Positions 42,718-52,763 of a stretch of 64,000 bases of DNA are shown in pieces. The notes beneath the pieces are model-generated. The model ran no database searches. It was not told where the DNA came from and was given only the letters and a program-made list of their open reading frames with translations. A program made the position numbers and the translations under genes. Numbering within the stretch: position 1 is the first letter of the stretch; every line of letters starts with the position of its first letter. This DNA comes from Hexactinellida sp. DTS-2022 (lineage: Eukaryota > Porifera > Hexactinellida), in contig JAPNXP010000004.1 of assembly GCA_028753945.1 (NCBI GenBank), positions 4,836,001 to 4,900,000 on the forward strand. Direction: 5' to 3'.

Positions 42718-43962
42718 TCAAAATGCTTGAACGCAATATTCGGGGTTACAAGACGCGACTAGAATCCTCCCTTCTACATCGATTGTTATTCCTCTTGGCT
42801 CTATAAATTCTCCTCTCTTCTTTCCTTCTCTACCGAATCTGTGGATCAGCCCTCCTTCAAAAGAGAAGATAGAAACACAATGTCTACCGTAGTCAGTAAT
42901 GAGAATAAAAGATTTATCGAGAATGAAATAAAAAGGAGTGCCAACGGGATTACCTTCGCCTCTAGGAATCATCTCACGAATCAATTGATGAGAATATGTG
43001 TATAGAGACACACAGGACTTACGAAGAGACAATACTACAATCTCATTAGAAGTTAGTTTGACATCTGAAGCTCCGTAAATACCATTAATAAAAGAGTTGA
43101 ATTTGAGATGTGAATTCAAACATTTAATTCTATCATTTTCATATTCAGCTATATATATTCTGTCTCTGTCAGTGGAAACATCAAGTCCTTTTGGTGTGTC
43201 AAACTCCAATTCATTCTTTCCTTTCTTCCCAACTGAGTTAAGGTATTTCCCTTCTGTAGAATATACATTGAGAGAATGAGACCCATACTGTGTGACATAT
43301 ACCTTGTTCTGCTTGATACAAATGCCAAATGGTATGTTCATCTTTTCACTGAATTGGAATACAAATACAAATGATTGGTTATAAATTTGAACACCATTAT
43401 TACCTCCATCACAAATGTAAATAGAATTATCCACAGGATTAATAGCTACACCAGATGGATAACAGAACACACCAGGTGAAGAAGACTGTTTCTTGCTATG
43501 TTTCCCAAATACCGCAACAGGATCTCCTATCTGCTTGTAGTCTCGTGTTCCTTCTTTCACAGCATTAAGTCGTATCTCCCCTGCCACACTCAGTTTCTTC
43601 TCCAGCTCCACATCCCATTCCAATGACACACTCTTGTAGCTATCTTTGAATGTTCGGAGTTTAGTGTTTAATTCTTGAATGTGTGAATCAATAAAAGCTA
43701 AATTCTGATCGAGAATTTCTTTATTCGTATTCTTCGTAAGTGTGCTCTTAAGAGCTTCTTTAGAAACAGTTAACTCCTTGATTTGTTGAGTTATTCCCTC
43801 TCCCGTGTACTCGTCTACCAATCTCTGTAACTCTGCTAACAGATCGGCTTCTCTGGCCTGTAGCAGCTCGTGAGCTCTTATGAACTTAGTGCGTATCTCG
43901 CTACGCACTCTCTCCACGTGAGAGAGGAAGCTCTCTTCTCCCACACCATAAGCACTAGCCAT
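42718..43962 (-). CDS. Coiled-coil/NHL-repeat protein, copy C
   Basis: Intronless, 414 residues, with the same architecture as copies A and B. The coiled-coil segment VDEYTGEGITQQIKEL agrees with copy D, whereas the propeller (FCYPSGVAINPVDNSIYICD, TPKGLDVSTDRDRIYIAEY, EPRGITIDVEGRILVASC) agrees with A and B. It therefore looks like a mosaic. One codon is lacking relative to A and B near residue 345 (DKSFILITDY versus DKSSNILITD). The C-terminus CVQAF departs from CIQLF. No RING or B-box. The function is unknown beyond the family prediction of a scaffolding or binding propeller. Confidence 0.88.
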   Translation of the reverse strand: MASAYGVGEESFLSHVERVRSEIRTKFIRAHELLQAREADLLAELQRLVDEYTGEGITQQIKELTVSKEALKSTLTKNTNKEILDQNLAFIDSHIQELNTKLRTFKDSYKSVSLEWDVELEKKLSVAGEIRLNAVKEGTRDYKQIGDPVAVFGKHSKKQSSSPGVFCYPSGVAINPVDNSIYICDGGNNGVQIYNQSFVFVFQFSEKMNIPFGICIKQNKVYVTQYGSHSLNVYSTEGKYLNSVGKKGKNELEFDTPKGLDVSTDRDRIYIAEYENDRIKCLNSHLKFNSFINGIYGASDVKLTSNEIVVLSLRKSCVSLYTYSHQLIREMIPRGEGNPVGTPFYFILDKSFILITDYGRHCVSIFSFEGGLIHRFGREGKKRGEFIEPRGITIDVEGRILVASCNPEYCVQAF

Positions 43963-44039
43963 TGTACAGTGTTCTACAAATGAATAGTAAATTCATTTAA
44001 TACACAGAATCGAAAAATAGAGTCAAATCTGTAAGCTAT

Positions 44040-44640
44040 TCTATTTAAGAACTGGTATAAACTCAGGGCATTAAGGACTTAAGCTTTATGTGCAATTTTT
44101 CAACACCTGCAAAAACTGTCTCTTATTGTATGATAAAACACATAAATTAAGTCTCTTTTTGTTTGTCCACAATTGGTTGAGGAACTGTAGAGCTGGAGAC
44201 TGTAATTGGGTGGGAGGGAGGTAATATTAAATCTAGAAACAAGTTTAACAAGTTGGTAGGAGGTCTACAATTCCTTAAAGTGATGATTAATTCGCCATAT
44301 TGCGAGTAATGTGCGCATAAACTCTCATTAACCGGGGGCTGGGTGGTGGTCACAGTTCAAACAGATATTCCCCCGAAACTCAGTTATACTTATTTTGTTG
44401 GATGACAACCTGTTAGGAACTCATAGTAATAATAGTAGTACGATTTAAATTAAAGCTCCTAAAGTATTTGTTTCTTGATAAGTTACAAAATTACAGCACA
44501 GTAAGGAACCTGTGGCAACTATCAGTGGTGGTCAAACATCCCTGGGCCACCTTTGGTGCCCATCATGGGATGAAATTTCGGGAATATTATTTCAATAAAC
44601 ACAAGAAAATGGTTTGATAATGTAATGAATTTTCGTTATC
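44040..44640. repeat. Duplicated upstream flank of NHL copy C
   Basis: Matches parts of 33060-33650 (tttgtttgtccacaattggt, ggtgggagggaggtaat, ccctgggccacctttggtgc). It lacks the block that carries the tatatcccaagagcc segment in the other two flanks. Confidence 0.75.
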
Positions 44641-44770
44641 GAATAGGACTAGAACTGCAAAAATAAGAGGCAGACTTACAAGAAATCAAATAGAGTTTAT
44701 TAAATTTCCTGGACTGAAATTTGAAGATATACCAAATGAAGAATTATCGATTCGCGAAATTGTAAATCTA
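44640..44770 (+). pseudogene. Second, shorter KRBA2/Ginger-like transposase fragment
   Basis: Translates to RYRIGTRTAK, then RGRLTRNQIEFIKFPGLKFE, then DIPNEELSIREI with frame slips. It is the duplicate of 34030-34150; about 380 bases before it are deleted relative to the copy at 33650. Confidence 0.6.
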
Positions 44771-44849
44771 ATGCTTTTTCAATTTTTAAAATTGGAGCCT
44801 CTCAGACTCAAGTTAAAAAACCCGAGATCGCGACGTTCCAGTCCTTATC

Positions 44850-45370
44850 TAAAGGAGTCTATGTTGAGAACACAATTTTTGTAGAACAGCGAATGCCACA
44901 TCTAAGTTTAACATAGGGATAATTATATAAAGTGAACTCTCATAGAAAATTGTTAGATGTGTCCGTTTGTGCACTTATTATTCTAGTTTGCAGAGAAAGA
45001 TTACGCAGTGTAATCAGAAACACATTAATTAGTCCGACCAAATATAGGAACTTTTTTACAATTTGGAAAGGAAATTCATATTAGAAATTTTAAATGTGAA
45101 AATAAGTTCAAAAATGGAGCGAGCTCCTTAATGCTCTGTTTATAGTATTATTGTAGAATAATAATTAGACTGACCTGAAGTTTGAAGTTTGATGGAGCAA
45201 GTTGTGTAAAAGGAATGTTTGAAACGAAAGTATAGAATTAAATAAGTTAACAGAGTAGAATAATGACAAAAGGGTATAATATTGCTATTTATACTCAGAC
45301 TGTACCAGTGTACCTTATTGAGTAGAAGAAATATGATATGCCACATATTAATTAGAGAATATCATTAAAG
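44850..45370. repeat. Segment duplicated from 34990-35510
   Basis: Same blocks in the same order; minor indels. From 45371 to 45779 the sequence is AT-rich with a short G run (45459-45472) and no feature. Confidence 0.7.
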
Positions 45371-45779
45371 AAAAGAGATTAATTAAATAATTTAAATTAT
45401 ATTAAACTAAGATGAAATGGAATTTAAAATATTGAAATTCTAGTTAAATTATACATTGGGGGGAGGGGGGGTTGTGCAACCAGAATAAGTACACTCCCAT
45501 TCCGTCTGTGAGGGGATTTGTATCTCTTAGAGGGTGCGAACTATGTGCGATTAACTGAATTATTTTTAATGAATATCAAGAAATTGAATATCTTGTAATA
45601 TAGAGTTTCATAAAATTGAATTACTTGTTTATGAATTTCATCAAATATAATTTCATGAAAATATATTTATGAATGGATTTTCATGAAATTAGATTTCAGA
45701 AATTCGTTTTAAGGAAATTCATTTTATGTAGTTCTATTTCATGTATTAATTCGATAACAAACATCCTCTATTACATAAA

Positions 45780-47021
45780 TTAGAACAATTGTACACAATT
45801 CTCAGAGTTTTCAGTTAAAACTAATATTCTCCCTCGAGCATCCATAGCGATGCCTCTAGGCTTTATAAAGTCCTTCCCGCTGTCTCCCGCTCTACCAAAC
45901 GAGTATATAAAGACTCCTTCAAAGGAAAATACACTAACAAGATGCCCCACTTTATCTGAAATGAAAATATTGTTAGATCCATCAAGAAACAAACAGTGTG
46001 GAATTATAACAGGATAGTCGTCTCCGCGAGGGATAATGTGACGGATCGGCTCATGGGAATATGTGTATAGAGTCACACAGGGGTTACGTTTGGACAGTAC
46101 TAACACCTCATTAGGTGTTAGCTCTATATCAAGGGGACCACTTATACCTGTTATAGCAGAAATAAATTGGAGATTCAAACTTAAACATTGAACTCTATCA
46201 TTGAGATGATCTGCTATATATATCCTATCTCTTTCTGTGGATACAACAAGGCCTAATGGATGATCAAACTCTAAATCGGTTTCACCATGTTGTCCAACAG
46301 AAGTAAGGAATTTCCCATCAGTAGAATACACGTTGAGACAGTTGGAATGGTACTGTGTTACGTACAGAAATTGGTTGAGGCATATTCCCAATGGAGATCC
46401 CATTCTATCATCAAATATGAATACAAACTGAAATGATTCGTTGTACACTTGTATCCGGTTATTGCCTGCATCACAAATGTATATATAGTTATTTAGCGGA
46501 TTTATTGCTATGTCAGATGGGCGACAAAACACACCAGGCAAGGAAGACTTTTTGTTGCTATGTTTCCCAAATACCGCAACAGGATCTCCTATCTGCTTGT
46601 AGTCTCGCATTCCTTCTTTCACAGCATTAAGTCGTATCTCCCCTGCCACACTCAGTTTCTTCTCCAGCTCCACATCCCATTCCAATGACACACTCTTGTA
46701 GCTATATTTTGATGTTCGGAGTTTAGTTTCTAATTCGGAAATGCGTGCATCAATGTTAAATAATTGGTTTTCGAGAAATTCTTTGTTCTCGTTATCCGTA
46801 AGAGTGTCCCTCAGAGCAACTTTGGAAATCGACAATTGTTTGATTTGTTGAGTTATTCCCTCTCCCGTGTACTCGTCTACCAATCTCTGTAACTCTGCTA
46901 ACAGATCGGCTTCTCTGGCCTGTAGCAGCTCGTGAGCTCTTATGAACTTAGTGTGTATCTCGCTACGCACTCTCTCCACGTGAGAGAGGAAGCTCTCTTC
47001 CTCAACATTGACATTAGCCAT
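45780..47021 (-). CDS. Coiled-coil/NHL-repeat protein, copy D (divergent)
   Basis: Intronless; the ATG at 47021 gives MANVNVEEESFLSHVE, in register with MASAYGVGEESFLS of copies A-C, so it is preferred over the ATG four codons upstream (47033). That leaves 413 residues. The coiled coil is almost identical to the other copies even at the DNA level, while the propeller is clearly older (CRPSDIAINPLNNYIYICD, HPLGLVVSTERDRIYIADH, KPRGIAMDARGRILVLTE). This abrupt change suggests gene conversion of the 5' half. It is the copy farthest along the array and next to the kinase gene. Confidence 0.86.
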   Translation of the reverse strand: MANVNVEEESFLSHVERVRSEIHTKFIRAHELLQAREADLLAELQRLVDEYTGEGITQQIKQLSISKVALRDTLTDNENKEFLENQLFNIDARISELETKLRTSKYSYKSVSLEWDVELEKKLSVAGEIRLNAVKEGMRDYKQIGDPVAVFGKHSNKKSSLPGVFCRPSDIAINPLNNYIYICDAGNNRIQVYNESFQFVFIFDDRMGSPLGICLNQFLYVTQYHSNCLNVYSTDGKFLTSVGQHGETDLEFDHPLGLVVSTERDRIYIADHLNDRVQCLSLNLQFISAITGISGPLDIELTPNEVLVLSKRNPCVTLYTYSHEPIRHIIPRGDDYPVIIPHCLFLDGSNNIFISDKVGHLVSVFSFEGVFIYSFGRAGDSGKDFIKPRGIAMDARGRILVLTENSENCVQLF

Positions 47022-47209
47022 CGACAGATACAATTTGAATTACAGCGGAATTACTATTATGTCGAATTAGATCTATACAAGTACTTTCTATTGCTAATTG
47101 TCTATAATACTATTTTTTATTATTTCGTGCTGTGTTCATGTAATGCGGGATTAATATTAAGTGATTACATTATTGTAATTTGTCCTAAAGCAAATATAAA
47201 ATTCTCGTT

Positions 47210-47353
47210 AAAAGACGAGCACGTATAAGGCGAAATATCGGTTAAGGAGCACATGGTTTTATTCCCCTAACCTATACAAATACATGCAAGTGATTCCAGT
47301 TAATACGAACAAATTTCGACAGTTCCCTGGTGTTCGTAATAACGAGTCTTCTG
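47210..47353. mobile_element. 'tacgaaca' MITE copy
   Basis: It runs from gacgagcacgtataaggcg to gtaataacgagtcttctg, between NHL copy D and the kinase. Confidence 0.6.
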
Positions 47354-47609
47354 TAGTTATAGACATGCCTCGAGAGTGATTTGGACAGAAAATAAAACAA
47401 AAAATAAAAATAAAGTACCAAGGCATAGAGTCTACTATTCCAGCATTTTCTAATTCGTTTTATGCGCGAGTTCACAAAAAGTGATCCATATATAAATTAT
47501 TTATAATCTTGTTATTAAAAACATATTAACTTTCACTATATAATTATAGCAAATGTACACCAAGTAAACACATAAGCAATTTCAACATCTTAACTGGTCT
47601 CACTTCTCT

Positions 47610-48755
47610 TCAATCTGCTTCTTGTAACCTAAACTGTTTAGCTACAACTTCTTTCGTAGTTTTGGAGCGAGCACGCAACTCCTCTCTCAAATCCGAAAAT
47701 GTCTGTGTTGCAAACAAACTTTTCATTTTCGCAAAGTTCTTGGTTGTAGATAATGGTGTATTTGGTAGCTGAGTGTTTAACCATGGATGAGTTATAACTT
47801 CAACAGAAGTCAATCGTTTGTTCGGTTCTACGACTAATAATTTCCTTATAAGATCCTTTGCATCAAATGAAATATCTTTCCAATCATCTTGAGGAAAGTT
47901 GTAATGACCGACTTTTATTTTCTCAACCATTTCGTTCGTAATATCTTTATCATCTCTTTCAGGATAAAACGGGGGGTAACCGCAGAGTAGTATATAAATT
48001 ATAACACCTAGAGACCACATATCACAACTCTTATCATAGAAATGTACATAGGAACCTGGCCAGAACGCGTCGTTAACTATAACTTCGGGTGGCACGTAAT
48101 ACGGAGTGTACAGGGGACTTTTCATTTGGTTGTCATCCTCTTTCGCATATCCGAAATCTGATATTTTTATAACCAAGTCATTGATGGTATGCTTGTCTCC
48201 TATTTTTGTCGCTTTTATGTTAGTTAGGCTATTCTCCGGCTTGAGATCACGGTGCGCTATATTCAGACAGTGCAGATGGAATAATGCCTCGCAAATCTGT
48301 CGTATTATATGGGCTGCTTCGTGTTCAGTGAAGTGACCTTTCGTGGAAATAAAATCGTAAAGGTCACCTCCCTCCATGAATTCCATTACAATTGCGTAAC
48401 ACCGAATTAGAGAAGATTCTAGCACAAGGCTAGCTCGCATGTCGCACTCATAAACCGCTTCGATCTGAACTACGTTTTGAGAATTTGTACATATAAAATG
48501 CAACTGTATTTCCCGTAGTGAATAGTCATCTTTTCGCAATGTTTTAAGCACAAATTTCTTCCCTGTTGCTTTAGACACGCACTCACATACAGCTCCATTA
48601 ACTCCCTCTCCGACAACATTATTCCAATGAATAGTGTAGTAGTTCTCAACATGTTCCTTTTGTATAGGCAATTCTAATGGAGAGCGTGGTTTTGGGCCTA
48701 AACTCCATCTGAAAATACTGTTTGTATCTCGCCCGCCTGAAGTTCTCGAAACCAT
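47610..48755 (-). CDS. MAPKAPK-like Ser/Thr kinase (MK5/PRAK or MK2/3 type)
   Basis: Intronless; 381 residues from the ATG at 48755 (context aaaactaccATGg, a strong Kozak match), preferred over the upstream ATG at 48878. Kinase domain at about 40-326: Gly loop GEGVNGAV, lysine 71 (FVLKTL), CLNIAHRDLKPEN with HRD at 168-170, DFG at 200-202, activation loop SPLYTPYYVPPEV with Thr217 in the TPYY context that p38/ERK phosphorylate in MAPKAPKs, and LGVIIYILLCGYPPFY. These match MAPKAPK5/MK2 best. VPPE replaces the usual VAPE, and HRDLKPENS lacks the usual NLL. The C-terminal tail is about 55 residues, shorter than the tail of human MK5, and no clear NLS/docking motif is seen. It would act downstream of p38-type MAP kinases. 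MK2 versus MK5 cannot be decided. Confidence 0.85.
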   Translation of the reverse strand: MVSRTSGGRDTNSIFRWSLGPKPRSPLELPIQKEHVENYYTIHWNNVVGEGVNGAVCECVSKATGKKFVLKTLRKDDYSLREIQLHFICTNSQNVVQIEAVYECDMRASLVLESSLIRCYAIVMEFMEGGDLYDFISTKGHFTEHEAAHIIRQICEALFHLHCLNIAHRDLKPENSLTNIKATKIGDKHTINDLVIKISDFGYAKEDDNQMKSPLYTPYYVPPEVIVNDAFWPGSYVHFYDKSCDMWSLGVIIYILLCGYPPFYPERDDKDITNEMVEKIKVGHYNFPQDDWKDISFDAKDLIRKLLVVEPNKRLTSVEVITHPWLNTQLPNTPLSTTKNFAKMKSLFATQTFSDLREELRARSKTTKEVVAKQFRLQEAD

Positions 48756-50015
48756 GGTAGTTTTATTAATTGTTTGCTTTGTTGTACTTATTTGTGAATA
48801 AAATTGTTTTATTCTTGTATATATAGGTACGCATATAAATGGTTGGTGAGCACATATAATAGTAACTTGTCTGTACAATTATTATGCAATACAAATTCTT
48901 GGTATTAAATCAAATTTTCGTATAAATGCTATTGTAGGTCTGCAATTTAAGTCAATTAAGAAATAATTTAAATAATTGCTCAGAAAATAAGTCATGACTA
49001 TTTTAAATCTTAACAATTGCAAAATAAAGTGATTAGTTGAATTTGTATAGAATATGTAAGATATGCAATAAACGAAGGCGAACTATTAATTAGGCAATAT
49101 AAGGAAATTTGTATAGTATACATTTTCATTTTACAACTGTACAATTTTATTACAGTTCGACAATAATTAACAATTGTATAATAATTTAAATTAGCAAACT
49201 TGTAAACTTAATCCGAGTATAACTTTTGCTCTTACCTAGATTACATATAGGTTACAGCACGAGTTTTTTCTAAGGCACATTCTAGTATGCATTATATAAT
49301 CTAATTTTGGCAATGGTAGACTCGTTTGCCACACACATTTATATCATTACACTCTAATCAAATTCTTTAACAACACACTTATTGTTTGGTTATTCAAGTT
49401 TATTCGGCCACCATAATCAGTTGCCTTAGCCTGACTGCTAGCCATAATTATGTTACGAATCTTATATATTAAATCACAATGATTTTTTTGTTTGTTTGTT
49501 TGTTTGTTCAGAGTTGATTGAGGAACTGGTAAGAGCTACAGACTTGAAATTTGGCAGGGGGATAGGGAATACTGTATCTAGAAACAAGTTCTAATATCTA
49601 AGAAAAATATTCACATCTTCCCTCCCTATAGGTGACAAAACTTTTAGCCTATTAAATTCGAGGGTTTTCCAGTATGGATTAGCGCTAGCATTCAATTCGT
49701 ATAAAAGGATTTTAGTGCCTCTATCGATTGTTTAGTGTGCGTTATAGAATGCCTATCTGAGACTGTGATTTAATTGGTCGAGAGGAAGTTCATTCATCCA
49801 ATCAGTTATTGTGTACCCTCTGCCTATCCATACATTTCTAACATTTTATTGTGTCTATTTGATTAATACCAATCAATTCAATAACTTCTCCACAGCCCAA
49901 AGTTAGGGGTCCACAGAGTTGTACTGTTTGTTAGTGATATTTATTTTCTATTTGGAGTTAGTTTATTAATATATACACGGACAAGCGTTATTATCTAGAA
50001 AATTGTAAGTTATAA
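48756..50015. other. Intergenic upstream of the kinase
   Basis: AT-rich. At 49485-49560 lies a tttgtttgtttgtttgttca/gagctacagacttgaaatttg repeat like 18835, probably a retroelement tail. No coding potential. Confidence 0.45.
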
Positions 50016-50410
50016 TTAGCATAAATATTCAACAGTACAGGCGCTAATTAGTATTTTCCAATTTATTTTTTCTGTCCTTATATGTATATACCTATGGCTA
50101 GGGCTCACCGATATAAATAGACTCTTAGGGGGGCACACTCTGAAACAATAGCATTACTGTTACGTGGGTCACTAGCGGTCACCTAAATATAATATTTCCC
50201 ATATGATTCCCGTAATATAATCAATTTGTGCTTTTGAATTTAAGTAATGCTCAAGGGGGTTCGTGTTACAACTTACAACCCGTCCTTTTTATTACAAAAT
50301 GACAAAAAGCGGATGAATTGAGGGGGTAAATAATTTTTTCGTCAATTTTTCGTTCCTTAATCGAAAGTTTTTATAGGAGCCTAGATTTAGTTTAAGTCTA
50401 TTGGAGTATG
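49990..50410. repeat. Dispersed repeat, inverted relative to 28380-28700
   Basis: It carries aggcgctaattagtatttt, gtatatacctatggctag, gttcgtgttacaacttacaa and tttttataggagcctagat, complementary in order to the blocks at 28.4-28.7 kb. Confidence 0.65.
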
Positions 50411-50454
50411 TAATTAAATACAACCGACATTTAATTTGAAAAGGCATGTGTTTT

Positions 50455-50525
50455 GAATACAAGCGAGGGCCGCAGGCCCGAGTGCAAGTTGTAAGAACGC
50501 GCGTAGCGCGGACGAGCAGCTTGTA
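50455..50525. repeat. Dispersed 'gctgctcgtccgcgct' repeat, inverted copy
   Basis: aatacaagcgagggccgc and gcgtagcgcggacgagcagc; the near-palindromic ends (aatacaagc and gcttgtatt) pair with each other. Confidence 0.7.
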
Positions 50526-50591
50526 TTTGTTTATAGGACAAGGATTTTATTTACTAAGTCCAATAATAAGAATGATTAGATCTCGAATAGG

Positions 50592-50755
50592 GCCATTCAA
50601 ACATTAAGTAACGCTTCCAAGGGGGGAGGAAATGACCAATGTGTGACATACCATAATTATGGATTACAAAAAGGCCAAGATAAACGTAACATGGGAGGGC
50701 CGGGATTTCCGAATTTTCGGGAACTTTGCGCTATGTAACGTTTGAACTGCGGCTA
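50592..50755. mobile_element. Degraded 'ggggccattcaaacgttacg' MITE
   Basis: It runs from gggccattcaaacattaagt to tatgtaacgtttgaactgc; related to the cleaner copy at 52061. Confidence 0.6.
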
Positions 50756-50778
50756 AATTCGAGGAAACACGATTGATA

Positions 50779-50893
50779 CAAATGTTGTATTTTGGTATTA
50801 TTAGCAATCAATAATTACAAATGTTGTATTTGGCATTATTAGCAATCAATAATTACAAAGGTTGTATTTGGTATTATTAGCAATCAATAATTG
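50779..50893. repeat. Three tandem copies of a 38-bp unit
   Basis: caaatgttgtatttggtatt with attagcaatcaataatta occurs three times in a row with single-base changes. Confidence 0.8.
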
Positions 50894-51070
50894 AATAGAC
50901 AAACAGGAGTAAACACACAGAAATTAATCATTAATTAATTGAACTATAAATGTATATAAAATCAATCAAAATTAGGTAATAAATAAATTTGAATCTCTCC
51001 TTGATAACTACAGAATTCCTGTATCCATCACCTATAATACATGAAACTTATGAGTACACATAAACAGAAA

Positions 51071-51212
51071 ACAACAAACAAACAAAGAAAACAAACAAAG
51101 AAAACAAACAAACAAACAAACAAACAAACAAACAAACAAACAAACAAACAAACAAACAAACAAACAAACAAACAAACAAACAAACAAAACAAACAAACAA
51201 CAAACAAAACAC
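51071..51212. repeat. (AAAC)n microsatellite, (GTTT)n in the peflin 3' UTR
   Basis: More than 25 nearly perfect AAAC units end a few bases from the peflin stop codon. On the transcript the 3' UTR would begin with a long (UUUG)n-type run. Confidence 0.9.
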
Positions 51213-51215
51213 AAA

Positions 51216-51820
51216 TTAGTTGGAGACCGTATTATCGATTACCATTTCTAAGAAGTCCTCATAGCTAACATCAATAAGTCCGTTCATATTAGTATCTCTC
51301 TTCTTAAACGCGTCTGTAAGCGATCTCATTAAAACACAGCACTGGATAAAGCTATCGAAATTCATAGAATGTTTATCGCTACGGTCGAACACTCGCGTGC
51401 AAAGACGGCAGAATTCTACCGAGAGCCTATAACCAAATGTTTGGAAAGCCTGCTGCAATTCATTCACGTCAATCGTGCCGGATTTGTCAGTGTCAAAACC
51501 CTCGAAACACTGGCGCCAATCCTGAATGTATTTCCAGAGGTGTGAAAACTCATAAATATCAATCGACCCATCCTTATTCTGGTCGAACTGTCCAATCAGA
51601 AGCCGACACGTCTCTCCATTGAACTGAGTCCAGTTGTTGTTGGTGAGAGCTTGCTGTAGTTCGATAGCGGTTATGGAGTTGCTGCTGTTCGCGTCTACGA
51701 CTCTGAACACCTGCCACAGGGTGGGGTCCACCCCGGGGGGAGAGGCGGGGTCGGTAGGAGGCGCAGGGGCGTGACCAGGGGTCGGGGCGCCTGTGTGAGA
51801 GGTGGCATAAGGGTTGGCGG
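51216..51820 (-). CDS. PEF1: Peflin exon 2 (penta-EF-hand domain)
   Basis: It starts with NPYATSHTGAPTPGHAP and then a PASPPGVDPTLWQVFRVVD transition into EF1. It ends DNTVSN-stop. Confidence 0.9.
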
Positions 51821-52740
51821 CTGAGAGGGGAGAGAGAGTTATAATTAGCCTGCGAACTGTAATTAAATTTGATGGAATTCAGTACAGTTACAGTTATAGT
51901 TATAGTTTTATTTCAGTTACAGTTTTATTAATTTCATTTTCAGTTCGCAGCACTAGTTATAAATAAAAACTGTCATTTACGAGGATCTGGAGTTACAAAA
52001 AAAGTGGTCTTAATGACAGGTGATCACTCGTATAATACAAGTACCACTGTAGTATAAGGGGCCATTCAAACGTTACGAACGATTCCAAGGGTGTAGTTAA
52101 CCAATGTGACAGACCATCCTTTTGTGTACTACAAAATAGTCAAAAAGTGTGACATAGGTAGGGGGTATATAATTTTCTCTAACTTTGCGTTACGTAACGT
52201 TTGAACAGCCCCAAGTTAGCTAAACCAGACAGTACTAATGTTAATACCTGGAGGAGGATGCGCTCCGTGTTGAGTGCCAGAGTGTGGATGCTGGGAGTAC
52301 CCAGCTGGGGGCTGCCCATAGGAGGGAGGGGCGGCCCCGTGATACGTAGCAGGGGCAGCGGCACCCTGGTACCCTGGGGGAGGGGTGGCAACTGGGGGGG
52401 CGGCTCCATGGTGCCCAGGGGCAGGTGCGGCAACTGGGGGGGCGGCTCCATGGTGCCCAGGGGGCGGGGCTACGTGATAACCAGGGGGTGGGGCCCCTTG
52501 ATAAGTAGCAGGGGCACCTTGATAACCAGGGGCAGGGGCACCTTGATAACCAGGGGCAGGGGCACCTTGATAACCAGGGGCAGGGGCGGCATGGTAGCCT
52601 GGGGGCGGGGCCCCGTGGCCCGGTTGGGGTGTGTAGGCCCCGTACTGGCCGGCTTGAGCCCCAGGGGGAGGCTGGTACCCCTGTTGGTAGTTTGGAGGCG
52701 GGGCAGATTGGTATTGACTGGGGTGTCCCGAGTTAGACAT
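51216..52740 (-). CDS. PEF1: Peflin (penta-EF-hand protein), two exons
   Basis: Exons 52740-52248 and 51820-51216, joined in phase 1 (CCAG then GTATTA; ctctcag before CCGCC), giving 365 residues; human PEF1 has 284. Residues 1-185 are Pro/Gly/Ala/Tyr-rich with tandem APAPGYQG/APPPGYH units, as in the peflin N-terminus. The penta-EF-hand region follows: EF1 DANSSNSITAIE, EF2 DQNKDGSIDIYE and EF3 DTDKSGTIDVNE look able to bind calcium; EF4 (DRSDKHSMNFDS) and EF5 (DTNMNGLIDVSYEDF) are altered, as is usual where EF5 serves dimerisation. The ending LTDAFKKRDT...SYEDFLEM follows PEF1 rather than PDCD6 or sorcin. Peflin pairs with ALG-2/PDCD6 and controls ER-to-Golgi COPII transport and a CUL3 adaptor in a calcium-dependent way. 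Confidence is high. Confidence 0.9.
52061..52212. mobile_element. MITE with ggggccattcaaacgttacg termini, in the peflin intron
   Basis: ggggccattcaaacgttacg mirrors cgtaacgtttgaacagcccc. The inner block taaccaatgtgacagaccat with cctttt recurs at 8005, 14070 and 50630. It occupies 150 of the 427 intron bases. Confidence 0.8.
52248..52740 (-). CDS. PEF1: Peflin exon 1 (Pro/Gly/Tyr-rich repeats)
   Basis: It codes for MSNSGHPSQYQSAPPPNYQ and the eight-residue repeats. The 24-bp DNA unit (accttgataaccaggggcagg core) is present three times almost exactly, so copy number may vary among individuals. Confidence 0.88.
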
Positions 52741-52763
52741 GCTAATGTATAATATTTCTAAAT

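Noticed and set aside
29270-47021. Calling the NHL genes TRIM E3 ubiquitin ligases
   Set aside because: No RING or B-box cysteine pattern is present in any copy or just upstream of them; only the coiled coil and propeller can be supported.
51032-51214. Phe/Val/Cys/Leu repeat frame opposite the AAAC microsatellite
   Set aside because: Reading frame produced by the microsatellite only.
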